DNA of 23,945 nucleotides, taken from CAZJYC01 sp964550165 (GTDB lineage Bacteria; Acidobacteriota; Aminicenantia; Aminicenantales; Aminicenantaceae). The notes under the pieces were generated by a model that did no database searches, was not told the DNA's origin, and saw only the letters and a program-made list of their open reading frames with translations. The position numbers and the translations under genes are program-made. Shown in pieces: positions 1 through 7,182 of the stretch; position 1 is the first letter of the stretch, and each line of letters starts with the position of its first letter. Location of the stretch: the NCBI GenBank assembly GCA_964550165.1, contig CAZJYC010000039.1, forward strand, positions 1 to 23,945, written 5' to 3'.

Positions 1-59
1 TTTATTCGCCGTTGCCGTGGGGATAAGGCAGCTGTTGAGGAAATAGCCGGACTTCTGAT

Positions 60-179
60 TCACAGACGCTGAAACCTGACAAAGATAGGGTTTGAGACCA
101 GTTCCCTTCCTTTTTTGTCTATGACATTAAGGCGATAATAGATCTTCTTGCCCGGTTCAGGATATTCTGAAAAGGACAT
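60..179 (-). pseudogene. Short coding remnant resembling the C-terminal tail of a larger protein
   Basis: Reading the minus strand from an ATG at 179 to a TGA at 62-60 gives 39 residues. They include the stretches YYRLNVIDKKGREL and SNPIFVR, which look like a genuine beta-rich protein tail rather than random translation. The pattern (aromatic-R-L, polar turn, then NPI-hydrophobic-V) recalls the C-terminal segment of PHP-type (CehA/McbA-like) metallohydrolases, but that likeness is from memory and weak. The frame is closed by a TAA at 206-204 only nine codons upstream of the ATG, so no full-length gene is present here. It is either the last piece of a decayed gene or a very small gene. No ribosome binding site was recognised. 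Confidence 0.3.
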
Positions 180-206
180 ATTCCGTATTCCATAGCAACT
201 TTTTTA

Positions 207-466
207 ATCTTTCCCAAGAGGAAAATAAAGTAAATGGAATGTATTCCGACTTGAAGTATTACACGTTCCGTGAAGACAGCAAAAGCTAAATTCTTAGATT
301 TTGAAGAGTTGTTGCTGAGAAGAGCAAACGGAGGAGGGGATTAAAAATCCGATGGAGAGTGTGGGTATTTGTCATTTTCTTGTTTGATTGAGAGGTTGAC
401 TAAAATATTGGATTTTATTATCTTAGGCAGCAAAAAAAGATTGAGAGTTTAAAGTACGGGTTGACC
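207..466. other. Non-coding leader region upstream of the first HD-GYP gene
   Basis: This stretch is AT-rich and has no convincing coding frame. It contains a short palindrome at 236-247 (GGAAT, two bases, ATTCC) and a purine-rich run near 330-340 that resembles a Shine-Dalgarno, but it is followed only by an 11-codon frame. The promoter candidate at 396-424 is listed separately. I searched by eye for a c-di-GMP riboswitch here, because an HD-GYP gene follows, and did not find the conserved core. Confidence 0.5.
396..424 (+). promoter_or_regulatory. Candidate sigma70-type promoter for the first HD-GYP gene
   Basis: TTGACT at 396-401 and TATCTT at 419-424 are separated by 17 bases. The -35 box matches the consensus at five of six positions and the -10 box at four of six. 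The start codon of the HD-GYP gene lies about 43 bases downstream. The same -35 hexamer is seen at two other promoters in this window, which raises confidence slightly. Confidence 0.45.
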
Positions 467-1474
467 ATGGTTAAGTTGTCTGAACTCGTAAAAAAGAGTA
501 GTGAGAAGCCAAGGCGGAAGCCGACTCCTGCTCAAAGGATTGTTGAAACCAAAGACGGTCAAGAGAGCCTTGTTGAGATAAAAAAAACATACGAGGACGT
601 TATTGTCAGGACAAAGCTACTTTTGAACGAACTTAGCCAGGGAGAGCTCATCGAGGGAAAAGAATTTGTGGATATTGCAAGAGTCATAGTGGACAGGCTG
701 CGCGTCAACAACGAGATTCTTTTATCCTTGATCAACATATTTGCTTTTTTTGGGGAGAAAGAAGAATATCTACCGGTCCACTCTGTCAATTCCGCGATTC
801 TGGCGGCGAATTTTGGTTTGGCTCTGGAATACGGCGAAAATGAACTGGTGGATTTATGCGCATCAGCTCTGGTGCATGATGTCGGGCTTTTTAAAGTTCC
901 TCCAAAAATTATCAACAAGCCTTCCAAGCTGACCAAAGAGGAATACGCGTGGATTAAAAAACATCCCGCCTATGGCCTGGAGCTAATAAAAAACATAAAG
1001 GATTTGCCAGAGTCTGCCCAGGATGTTGTCTATCAGCATCACGAGAGAATAGACAGAACAGGATATCCTGAAGGGAAGAGCGGAGAGGAGATTTCCGAGT
1101 TCGCTAAAATAGTGGCTATCGCGGATGTCTATGAGTCTGCAACCCATCCCCGGTCTTACCGAAAGCACAAAATTATTCCTTACGAAGGCGTGAAGATGAT
1201 TGTCCAGGAGGTGAAACGGTCTTTCGAGCCAAAACTGGTCAAGATTTTCTTGAACTTCATTACTCCCTATCCACTGGGAAGCTATATGCTGTTGAATAAC
1301 GGTGAGATCGGGAAAGTCATTGGCATCCATGAAGACATTCCTTTGCGTCCGGTTGTGGAAATTGCTCTTGATCCTGGAGGAAAAGCTCCAAAGCCCTCGA
1401 GGAGGATTGATCTGGCGAAATCGTCTGCTCTCATCATCAAAAGGGCTCTGGACGAGGAAGAGGTGGGGAGTTGA
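467..1474 (+). CDS. HD-GYP domain protein, putative cyclic dinucleotide phosphodiesterase (copy 1)
   Basis: The 335-residue product has an N-terminal helical region (about 1-95), an HD-GYP domain (about 100-250) and a C-terminal extension containing TPYPLGS and PLRPVV. Metal-binding candidates are all present: H105, H137-D138, H166, H191-H192 and D220. The GYP motif is at 199-201. The usual Gly after the Asp of HHExxDGxGYP is Arg here (HHERIDRTGYP). HD-GYP proteins hydrolyse c-di-GMP or related cyclic dinucleotides in the cytoplasm; activity here is inferred. An in-frame TTG lies six bases earlier, but ATG 467 is preferred because MVKLSEL aligns with MIKISDI at the start of its paralogue at 2595-3599. 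It has its own promoter candidate and a downstream terminator, so it is probably monocistronic. Confidence 0.9.
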   Translation: MVKLSELVKKSSEKPRRKPTPAQRIVETKDGQESLVEIKKTYEDVIVRTKLLLNELSQGELIEGKEFVDIARVIVDRLRVNNEILLSLINIFAFFGEKEEYLPVHSVNSAILAANFGLALEYGENELVDLCASALVHDVGLFKVPPKIINKPSKLTKEEYAWIKKHPAYGLELIKNIKDLPESAQDVVYQHHERIDRTGYPEGKSGEEISEFAKIVAIADVYESATHPRSYRKHKIIPYEGVKMIVQEVKRSFEPKLVKIFLNFITPYPLGSYMLLNNGEIGKVIGIHEDIPLRPVVEIALDPGGKAPKPSRRIDLAKSSALIIKRALDEEEVGS

Positions 1475-1588
1475 AATTGAACAATCCAGAATCGCTTTCA
1501 ACACTCTTTCTTCGGCAACGGCAAAAGCGGCTCAATGTCAACCTGGTTAACAATTCACGTTCTCCGGCTTTTGGATTATTGAGAGATG

Positions 1589-1616
1589 AAAGGGGATTAT
1601 TTATAATCCCTTTTTT
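1589..1616 (+). terminator. Rho-independent terminator after the first HD-GYP gene
   Basis: A stem of GGGATTA pairing with TAATCCC, extended by AAA/TTT with one bulged G, closes a TTTA loop and is followed by a run of six T. It lies about 115 bases after the HD-GYP stop codon. The remaining bases between 1475 and 1781 hold no convincing gene. A 52-codon frame starting at TTG 1471 reads through this hairpin and was rejected. Confidence 0.75.
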
Positions 1617-1717
1617 ATCAGTTAGATAGACCTGTTTTCTGGTGAAATCCTTGTTCTTTATGCGAAACTTGATTAAAAAAAACAACAAAGATGGACGCAA
1701 CTCTGCAAATCTGGACG

Positions 1718-1746
1718 TTGACTTGTATAAGTTATTCATTTATAGT
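1718..1746 (+). promoter_or_regulatory. Sigma70-type promoter for the ATPase to wecA operon
   Basis: TTGACT (1718-1723) and TATAGT (1741-1746) are spaced by 17 bases, five of six matches in each box. Transcription would start near 1753, leaving a leader of about 30 bases before the ATG at 1782, with CAGGG as a plausible Shine-Dalgarno. Its position right after a terminator supports it as the start of a new transcript. Confidence 0.65.
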
Positions 1747-1781
1747 CATTTTAAAAATAAGAGGGCAGCGCAGGGAAAAAT

Positions 1782-2588
1782 ATGTACGAAAACTACTGGA
1801 AGCTGAAAGAGAAGCCTTTTGAAAATACACCCGACCCCCGGTTTATTTATTCCTCCTATGAACACCATGAATCCCTGACCCGGTTGGTCTATGCCATTGA
1901 AGAGCGCAAAGGCGCTGCCTTGTTGACCGGGGAGTATGGTTGCGGAAAGACTGTCATCAGCCGGCAGCTTTTTGAATCATTGCCCCGGGATAAGTATGAA
2001 ATTGCCCTAATCACCAACCCTCTCTTGAGCCCTGTTGATCTTTTGCGAGAAATATGTTTTCAGCTGGATATAAAAAACACGTCAAGCGCCCGGAAGCCAC
2101 AATTGCTGATGCATCTAAACGACCGCTTCTACGAGAACATGAACAAAGGCAAAGATACCGTCATCATCATCGATGAAGCTCAGGTGATTAAGGACACTGA
2201 GACGTTTGAAGAATTAAGATTGCTTTTGAATTTTCAGTTGAATGACAGATTTTTGTTGACTCTTATCCTCATCGGGCAGCCTGAATTGCGGACAAAGATC
2301 GATACGATGAAACAGTTGAAGCAGAGATTGGCCATACGCTACCATCTGAATCCGTTAAGCAAGGAAGATACAGAAAAATATATCGTTCACAGATTGAAGG
2401 TTGCCGGGAGTGAAAAAAAGATTTTCAGTGATATCGCCTGCAGCCATATCTGGGCCTACTCGGACGGAATTCCACGGCTGGTCAACACAATCTGCGATCT
2501 TAGTTTGTTGCTCGGCTACACCCAGGGGCTCAACGAGATTGGCGAGGAGATCGTTAGAAAAGCAGCCTATGACATCGTGGAGCAATAA
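1782..2588 (+). CDS. ExeA/GspA-like AAA ATPase (XrtA/PEP-CTERM-locus type)
   Basis: This 268-residue protein opens with the family signature MYENYWKLKEKPF followed by TPDPRF. It has Walker A GEYGCGKT at 50-57, Walker B IIIDEAQ at 128-134 and a sensor-1-like LILIGQPEL near 161-170. Unlike secretion ExeA it ends after the ATPase module, with no transmembrane helix or peptidoglycan-binding domain. Short versions of this ATPase are common beside exopolysaccharide genes, including the exosortase-associated putative secretion ATPase family, although no exosortase is visible here. It lies between two HD-GYP paralogues, with only six bases before the next gene, so it is co-transcribed with at least the second. 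The ATPase call is firm; its role in this locus (assembly or regulation of export) is inference. Confidence 0.88.
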   Translation: MYENYWKLKEKPFENTPDPRFIYSSYEHHESLTRLVYAIEERKGAALLTGEYGCGKTVISRQLFESLPRDKYEIALITNPLLSPVDLLREICFQLDIKNTSSARKPQLLMHLNDRFYENMNKGKDTVIIIDEAQVIKDTETFEELRLLLNFQLNDRFLLTLILIGQPELRTKIDTMKQLKQRLAIRYHLNPLSKEDTEKYIVHRLKVAGSEKKIFSDIACSHIWAYSDGIPRLVNTICDLSLLLGYTQGLNEIGEEIVRKAAYDIVEQ

Positions 2589-2594
2589 TCGTTC

Positions 2595-3599
2595 ATGATT
2601 AAAATATCTGATATCATGAAGAGAGTCTCAAGAAAGGGAACCAAAGAAGAACGTGCTTCGATCTCAGATGCGATAAGAATGAAAGAAAGTCAAGAAAGCC
2701 TGCCAGAGATTAAAAAAGTCTATGAGGATTTGGTCGGTCGGACCAGGCAAATCATGGAGGATGTTCAAGAAGAAAGGGTCGTTGAAGGGGATGAAATTTT
2801 CAGAATTGCTGAGATTATCACAGACAAGCTTCGTTACAACAACAACAATTTATTATCCTTGATCAACATCTTTGCCTGCTATGGAGAGCGAAACGACTTT
2901 CTCTATTCGCATTCTGTCAATGTGGCCATCTTATCGACGAACATGGGCATAGCCCTTGGATTCGAGGAGAATGAGTTCATTGATCTCTGCGGTTCCAGCC
3001 TGCTCCATGATCTTGGCATGCTCAAAATTCCTGATGAGATTGCTTACAAAACTGCACCCTTGACAGAAGAGGAATATGGCCGAATCAAGGAACATCCGAT
3101 TCATGGGCTTAAGCTCTTGAAGAACATAAAAAATTTGCCTCAATCCGCAGCGGACGTCGTCTATCAGCACCATGAGAAAGAAGATGGATCAGGCTATCCT
3201 GAGGGGAAAAAAGGCGGAGAAATCTCCGATTGCGCCAAGATCGCCGCTATCATCGAAGTCTATGAAGCCTTGACCCATCCCCGGCCTCACCGCCAGAAAA
3301 GATTCATGCCTTATGAAGCTGTCAAGATAGTTGTCCAGGAGGAGAAGAATTCTTTTGACAAGGCGATCATAAAGACCTTTTTCAACGTCATTACGCCTTA
3401 TCCCCTGGGAAGCTTTGTCCTGCTGAACAGCGGTGAAATCGGAAGGGTCGTTGGCATCAATGAGAACCTTCCCCTGCGTCCGGTTGTCGATATTTATTTT
3501 GACGCTGAGGGAAAACCCCCAGAGCAGCCGACAGATATTGATCTGGCAAAATCGCCCATTTTGCACATAGAAAAAGCGCTCGATGATAGTGAACTCTAA
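2595..3599 (+). CDS. HD-GYP domain protein (copy 2), metal-site Asp replaced by Glu
   Basis: The 334-residue product matches copy 1 along its whole length, including the N-terminal region (QESLPEIKKVYEDL versus QESLVEIKKTYEDV) and the C-terminal TPYPLGS/PLRPVV extension. It keeps H106, H138-D139, H167, H192-H193 and a canonical HHEKEDGSGYP. The late metal-ligand position, normally Asp in the ADVFDAL-type motif, reads IIEVYEAL, so Glu221 stands where Asp is expected. This could change metal binding or activity. Shine-Dalgarno is weak (GGAG about 13 bases upstream), consistent with coupling to the preceding ATPase gene. The two copies flanking the ATPase look like an old tandem duplication. Substrate (c-di-GMP or another cyclic dinucleotide) cannot be told from sequence. 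Confidence 0.88.
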   Translation: MIKISDIMKRVSRKGTKEERASISDAIRMKESQESLPEIKKVYEDLVGRTRQIMEDVQEERVVEGDEIFRIAEIITDKLRYNNNNLLSLINIFACYGERNDFLYSHSVNVAILSTNMGIALGFEENEFIDLCGSSLLHDLGMLKIPDEIAYKTAPLTEEEYGRIKEHPIHGLKLLKNIKNLPQSAADVVYQHHEKEDGSGYPEGKKGGEISDCAKIAAIIEVYEALTHPRPHRQKRFMPYEAVKIVVQEEKNSFDKAIIKTFFNVITPYPLGSFVLLNSGEIGRVVGINENLPLRPVVDIYFDAEGKPPEQPTDIDLAKSPILHIEKALDDSEL

Positions 3600-3604
3600 T
3601 TTTT

Positions 3605-3658
3605 TTGCAAAGTGCAACCTCTCAGTTCATCCAGAGATTTTTTTCTCAAGAAAAAATC
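3605..3658 (+). other. Two small hairpins in the gap between HD-GYP copy 2 and the WbqC gene
   Basis: Just after the HD-GYP stop, TTGCA (3605-3609) can pair with TGCAA (3613-3617). A second, AT-rich hairpin pairs GATTTTTTT (3636-3644) with AAAAAATC (3651-3658). Neither is followed by a clear T run, so they are weak terminator candidates or simply AT-rich sequence. The following gene has no obvious separate promoter, so transcription probably continues through. Confidence 0.25.
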
Positions 3659-3720
3659 CTTCATTTTCAAAAGAATTTTGGATCACATTCTTGGCGGAAA
3701 TCGCGAGAGATGTATAGTCT

Positions 3721-4404
3721 ATGATCGTTGCCATCCATCAGCCTCAATATCTGCCCTGGCTGGGTTATTTCGACAAGATTCGCCGATGCGATCTTTTTGT
3801 GTTTCTGGATGATGCCCAGTTTAAGAAGAATGAATGGCAGAATCGGAACAAGATCAAGACCGACCAACGATGGCAGTGGCTGTCTGTTCCGGTGATTCAT
3901 AAATTCGGGCAAAAAATCAATGAGGTTGAGATCAACAACACCGTCCAGTGGAGGAAAAAGCATCTCAATGCCTTAATCACCAATTATTCTAAGGCTCCTT
4001 ACTTCAAAGAGCATATTGATTTTTTCGAGACGACCTACGCCGAGAACTGGAAACTCCTGGTAGATATCAATCTTCATTTTATCCAATACTTCGTCAAAGC
4101 CCTGGGTATTTCTAGTAAGAAGTTTGCTCTGTCCTCTGCCTATGAGTCAAGAGAAGGCCGTACCGAGCGGCTGGTCGGCCTCTGCAAACGCCTGGCAGGG
4201 GATGTCTACCTTTCGGGAAAAGACGGAGCCAATTATCTGGACTTGGGCCAGTTTAAAAAAGAAGGCATTCGGGTTATCTTTCAAAACTATAAACATCCGG
4301 TCTATCCTCAGCTTTTCGGAGAATTTGAGCCTTTTATGTCGGTTGTCGATTTATTGTTCAACTGTGGTCCGGAAAGCCTTGCCATCCTAACCAAAGGAGA
4401 ATGA
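3721..4404 (+). CDS. WbqC-family protein
   Basis: The 227-residue product begins with the hallmark of the WbqC-like family, AIHQPQYLPWLGYFDKI (4-20), followed by FLDDAQFKKNEWQNRNKI. It is close to the usual family length. WbqC-like genes recur in O-antigen and capsule clusters, often beside sugar aminotransferases, but the biochemical activity is not settled; a role in decorating an amino sugar is inference. No signal peptide or membrane helix is seen, so it should be cytoplasmic. The gene ends one base before the start codon of the PIG-L deacetylase, and the end of its coding sequence carries that gene's Shine-Dalgarno (AAAGGAGA at 4393-4400). Confidence 0.88.
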   Translation: MIVAIHQPQYLPWLGYFDKIRRCDLFVFLDDAQFKKNEWQNRNKIKTDQRWQWLSVPVIHKFGQKINEVEINNTVQWRKKHLNALITNYSKAPYFKEHIDFFETTYAENWKLLVDINLHFIQYFVKALGISSKKFALSSAYESREGRTERLVGLCKRLAGDVYLSGKDGANYLDLGQFKKEGIRVIFQNYKHPVYPQLFGEFEPFMSVVDLLFNCGPESLAILTKGE

Positions 4405-4405
4405 A

Positions 4406-5020
4406 TTGACTATCTTAGCCTTAGGAGCCCATCCTGACGATATCGAATATGGCTGCGGAGGCACCTTTCTCAAATTTGCCAGAAAAGGTGAAAACATCTA
4501 TTTCATGGTTTTAACCAAAGGAGAATTCGGTGGAGACCCGGGAATCAGGCAGAAGGAACAGGAAAAGGCGATGAAGCTTGTGGGTGTGAAGAAAATCTTC
4601 TGGGGCGGATGCATCGATACGGAGCTTCCCAACGAGAGGATCATCATCACCCGGATCGATAAAGTCATCGCAGAGGTCAAGCCTGATGAAGTCTATGTCA
4701 ATTACCTCTATGACATCCATCAGGACCACCGTGCCCTGGCTGAATGCGCCTTGGCTGCCACTCGATATGTCAAGAGAGTTTTTTTCTACGAGGATTACAC
4801 CTCGATCAATTTCGAGCCAGACATATTCGTCGACATCGAGGATGTCCTCGAGGAAAAACAGAATTTAATCAGAGTCTTCTCCTCCCAGGTCTCTAAATCT
4901 TATCCGACAAAACTGGATATGGTTGAGAGCGTCAGAGCCATAGCCAATTTCAGAGGCTTTCAGGGAAAAGTGAAATATGCCGAGGGTTTCAAAGCATTCA
5001 GATTTTTGCGCGATGCGTGA
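4406..5020 (+). CDS. PIG-L/LmbE-type sugar deacetylase
   Basis: The 204-residue protein carries the PIG-L zinc site: AHPDD at 8-12 followed by GCGGT, and a second motif HQDHRA at 105-110. Members remove N-acetyl groups from GlcNAc-type sugars or glycolipids, here probably an amino-sugar intermediate of the polysaccharide. It starts at TTG 4406: the nearby ATG at 4401 runs into a stop after two codons, while TTG sits six bases after AAAGGAGA and gives the conserved start TILALGAHPDD. It is packed between the WbqC and DegT genes, overlapping the latter by eight bases, so the three are translationally coupled. No export signal, so cytoplasmic action is expected. Confidence 0.88.
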   Translation: MTILALGAHPDDIEYGCGGTFLKFARKGENIYFMVLTKGEFGGDPGIRQKEQEKAMKLVGVKKIFWGGCIDTELPNERIIITRIDKVIAEVKPDEVYVNYLYDIHQDHRALAECALAATRYVKRVFFYEDYTSINFEPDIFVDIEDVLEEKQNLIRVFSSQVSKSYPTKLDMVESVRAIANFRGFQGKVKYAEGFKAFRFLRDA

Positions 5021-6062
5021 TAACACCATTCCCCATTCCCGGCCTTCGCTCGGCGATGCCGAGGTCGAAGCGGTCGTCCGCGTGCTCAGATCCGGCCATC
5101 TGTCTCAAGGCCCTGTGGTCCAGGAGTTTGAGAGAAAATTTGCTGATTCTATCGGCAAGAAAAGCGCCTCTGCCACAAGCTCAGGGACATCGGCTCTGCA
5201 CTTAGCGCTGTTAGCGTTGGGAGTGAGGGAGGGGGATGAAGTCATTATCCCTTCATTTGTCTGCTCCGCAGTCCTCAATGCCGTCCAGTACACAGGAGCA
5301 ACACCTGTTGTTGTCGATATCGAGCCTCTCACCTTCAATATTTCCGCCGATGCTGTCCAGGAAGCCGTGAATCCAAAAACCAAAGCCGTTGTCGTGCCCC
5401 ATATGTTCGGCTGCCCGGCAGAGCTAAACAGACTTTCTGAGCTGGGTCTTCCCCTGGTCGAAGATTGTGCCCAGGCGGTGGGGGCCCAATTCCTAGGCCG
5501 GAATGCGGGTAGCTTCGGGCTTCTCTCCATATTCTCGTTCTACGCGACTAAAGTGATGACCACTGCCGAGGGCGGAATGGTTCTGAGCGATTCCAAAAAC
5601 TTGATTTCAAAGGTCAAAAGCCTCAGGGACTATGACGAGAGAGAGGAATTTAGCGTGCGCTATAACTACAAGATGACCGATATTCAGGCTGCTCTCGGGC
5701 TTGCTCAGCTCGGGTTGCTGGAGAAATTCATCGCCAGCCGTAGGGAAATAGCTGCACGGTATTTTGAAGAATTTAAAGGCTGTGACTTCTCCCTTCCGGT
5801 CTGGCGAGAGGGAAAAGAACATATTTATTATCGATTCGTTGTGAAAACCAAAGATAATGCCTCTGCCTATCTTGAAAAACTGCAGCAGAAAAAAGTCATG
5901 TGCCGACGTCCCGTTTATTATCCTCTCCATAAGTATCTGCGTCTCTCCGGTTTCCCCAACACCATGGAAGCCTGGGAGAGGACGATCTCCATCCCTCTCT
6001 ATCCTTCTTTAACCGAGAAAGAGATAGAAAAAGTCATTGCAGCCGTTAAAGAAATTTTTTAG
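5013..6062 (+). CDS. DegT/DnrJ/EryC1/StrS-family PLP-dependent sugar aminotransferase
   Basis: With the ATG at 5013 the product is 349 residues, normal for the family. The PLP lysine is K180 in FSFYATKVMTTAEGG, and D151 and Q154 in VEDCAQAVGA match the cofactor-binding positions. These enzymes transfer an amino group from glutamate to a keto-sugar nucleotide to make amino sugars for surface polysaccharides. An earlier in-frame ATG at 4977 would add 12 residues but lies deep in the deacetylase gene. The start at 5013 gives the family-typical beginning (IPHSRPSLGDAEVEAV) and an eight-base overlap (ATGCGTGA) with the deacetylase stop. No dehydratase supplying the keto-sugar is in the window, so its substrate is unknown. 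Confidence 0.9.
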   Translation: MRDNTIPHSRPSLGDAEVEAVVRVLRSGHLSQGPVVQEFERKFADSIGKKSASATSSGTSALHLALLALGVREGDEVIIPSFVCSAVLNAVQYTGATPVVVDIEPLTFNISADAVQEAVNPKTKAVVVPHMFGCPAELNRLSELGLPLVEDCAQAVGAQFLGRNAGSFGLLSIFSFYATKVMTTAEGGMVLSDSKNLISKVKSLRDYDEREEFSVRYNYKMTDIQAALGLAQLGLLEKFIASRREIAARYFEEFKGCDFSLPVWREGKEHIYYRFVVKTKDNASAYLEKLQQKKVMCRRPVYYPLHKYLRLSGFPNTMEAWERTISIPLYPSLTEKEIEKVIAAVKEIF

Positions 6063-6075
6063 GATATTGGATTAA

Positions 6076-7182
6076 ATGAGAAGTCTCTTAGATACCATTC
6101 ATGTATTTTTATCCGGAGTTCCGTCTCGTTGGCTTTTTCTTTTTCTGTTTTCTTTCCTCCTGACTTTTCTCTTGACCCCGTTGGTGAGGATTGTCGCCAC
6201 TAAGCTTAAAGTCCTTGACGTGCCCGATGAGCGGAAGATCCATAAAAAGCCTATCCCGCTTATGGGCGGGCTGGCCATCTGTATTTCCTATCTGGCGACC
6301 ATCTTCTTGAATTTCAGTTTCTCGATCGAGCTGAAGGGAGTGGTTATCGGGGGAACGATCATTCTCGTCATGGGTCTCGTTGACGACATCAACAGACTTC
6401 CGGCCATGTGGAAGCTGGCTGTGCAAGTTCTGGCTTCTTCCGTCCTGATCCTGTGCAAGGTGAAATTAGACTTCCTGCCCAACACCTGGTGGGGTGTTGC
6501 CGGCGAGGTCGTTCTGACTGTGATCTGGGTGGTGGGGATAACCAATGCCGTGAACTTTTTCGACGGCATGGATGGGCTGGCAACCGGCTTGACAGCCATC
6601 TCAGCGCTTTCCTTTTTTGTCGTGGCTCTGATCACGCATCAATCTTATTTGGGGTATTTAACCATCACCTTAGCCGGAAGCTGCCTCGGCTTTTTGAAGT
6701 TCAATTTTAAGCCTGCCTCCATCTTCCTGGGCGATACCGGAAGCACGTTCCTGGGATTTACCCTGGCGGGAATCGCGGTCATGGGCGGATGGGCGGAGAG
6801 AGATCCAAAGGTTGCCCTAAGCCTGCCGATATTGATTTTAAGCGTCTTTATCTTTGATATGATTTACATCACCCTGGCGCGAATTTCGAGCGGCCGGGTT
6901 CAGAGCTTCAGACAATGGATTGAATACACGGGCAAAGACCATTTTCACCATCGCCTGGTGTCTCTGGGATTCAATGAAATTCAGACTGTGATGTTGATCT
7001 ACCTGGTAACAGCCTGCCTGGGAATCAGCGGCATCAATCTCAGAGCCACACAGGACCTGCGGATATACTTTGAATTCCTTCAGGCCACTTTTATCTTCAT
7101 CATCATCGTCATTTTGATGCTCGCCGGTCAAAAAGCTTTAAAGAATAGAAAGGGGAACAGTCCCCCTATTGACCCGCCTTGA
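6076..7182 (+). CDS. Polyprenyl-phosphate N-acetylhexosamine-1-phosphate transferase, WecA/TagO family
   Basis: This 368-residue multi-spanning membrane protein has all family motifs: PLMGG (61-65), the catalytic DD pair in VDDIN (102-106), NFFDGMDG (160-167), GDTGS (219-223) and DHFHHRL (288-294). Enzymes of this MraY/WecA family attach GlcNAc-1-phosphate or a similar sugar phosphate to undecaprenyl phosphate at the cytoplasmic face, which starts a repeat unit. The gene follows the aminotransferase by 13 bases and ends the plus-strand operon. Its last codons overlap a small perfect inverted repeat (7152-7165), so the final residues (about NRKGNSPPIDPP) may be derived from an inserted repeat. 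It is the only initiating transferase in the window. Confidence 0.93.
   Translation: MRSLLDTIHVFLSGVPSRWLFLFLFSFLLTFLLTPLVRIVATKLKVLDVPDERKIHKKPIPLMGGLAICISYLATIFLNFSFSIELKGVVIGGTIILVMGLVDDINRLPAMWKLAVQVLASSVLILCKVKLDFLPNTWWGVAGEVVLTVIWVVGITNAVNFFDGMDGLATGLTAISALSFFVVALITHQSYLGYLTITLAGSCLGFLKFNFKPASIFLGDTGSTFLGFTLAGIAVMGGWAERDPKVALSLPILILSVFIFDMIYITLARISSGRVQSFRQWIEYTGKDHFHHRLVSLGFNEIQTVMLIYLVTACLGISGINLRATQDLRIYFEFLQATFIFIIIVILMLAGQKALKNRKGNSPPIDPP
7152..7165. repeat. Small inverted repeat overlapping the 3' end of the WecA-family gene
   Basis: GGGGA and TCCCC flank a four-base loop (ACAG). It lies inside the last codons of the transferase gene and begins the GC-rich junction segment. Similar GGGGACAGTCCCC-like motifs are scattered in many bacterial genomes as intergenic repeats; whether this one is dispersed needs the whole genome. 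Confidence 0.4.

Noticed and set aside
1..72. Plus-strand frame open from the window edge to a TGA at 70-72
   Set aside because: Only 23 codons, no recognisable motif, and antisense to the more protein-like minus-strand fragment in part. Cannot be supported without the sequence to the left.
207..466. Possible c-di-GMP riboswitch upstream of the first HD-GYP gene
   Set aside because: The conserved core sequences and tetraloop-receptor features were not found by eye; a covariance-model search would be decisive.
983..1504. 173-codon antisense frame over HD-GYP copy 1, with a similar 142-codon antisense frame at 3189-3617 over copy 2
   Set aside because: Their mutual similarity is explained by the similarity of the two sense genes; composition is not protein-like and the sense genes are certain.
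1471..1629. 52-codon frame starting at TTG overlapping the HD-GYP copy 1 stop
   Set aside because: It reads straight through a good rho-independent terminator and has no family resemblance.
5105..5530. 141-codon antisense frame in the aminotransferase gene
   Set aside because: Shadow of a well-supported gene; low-complexity Ser/Ala-rich translation.
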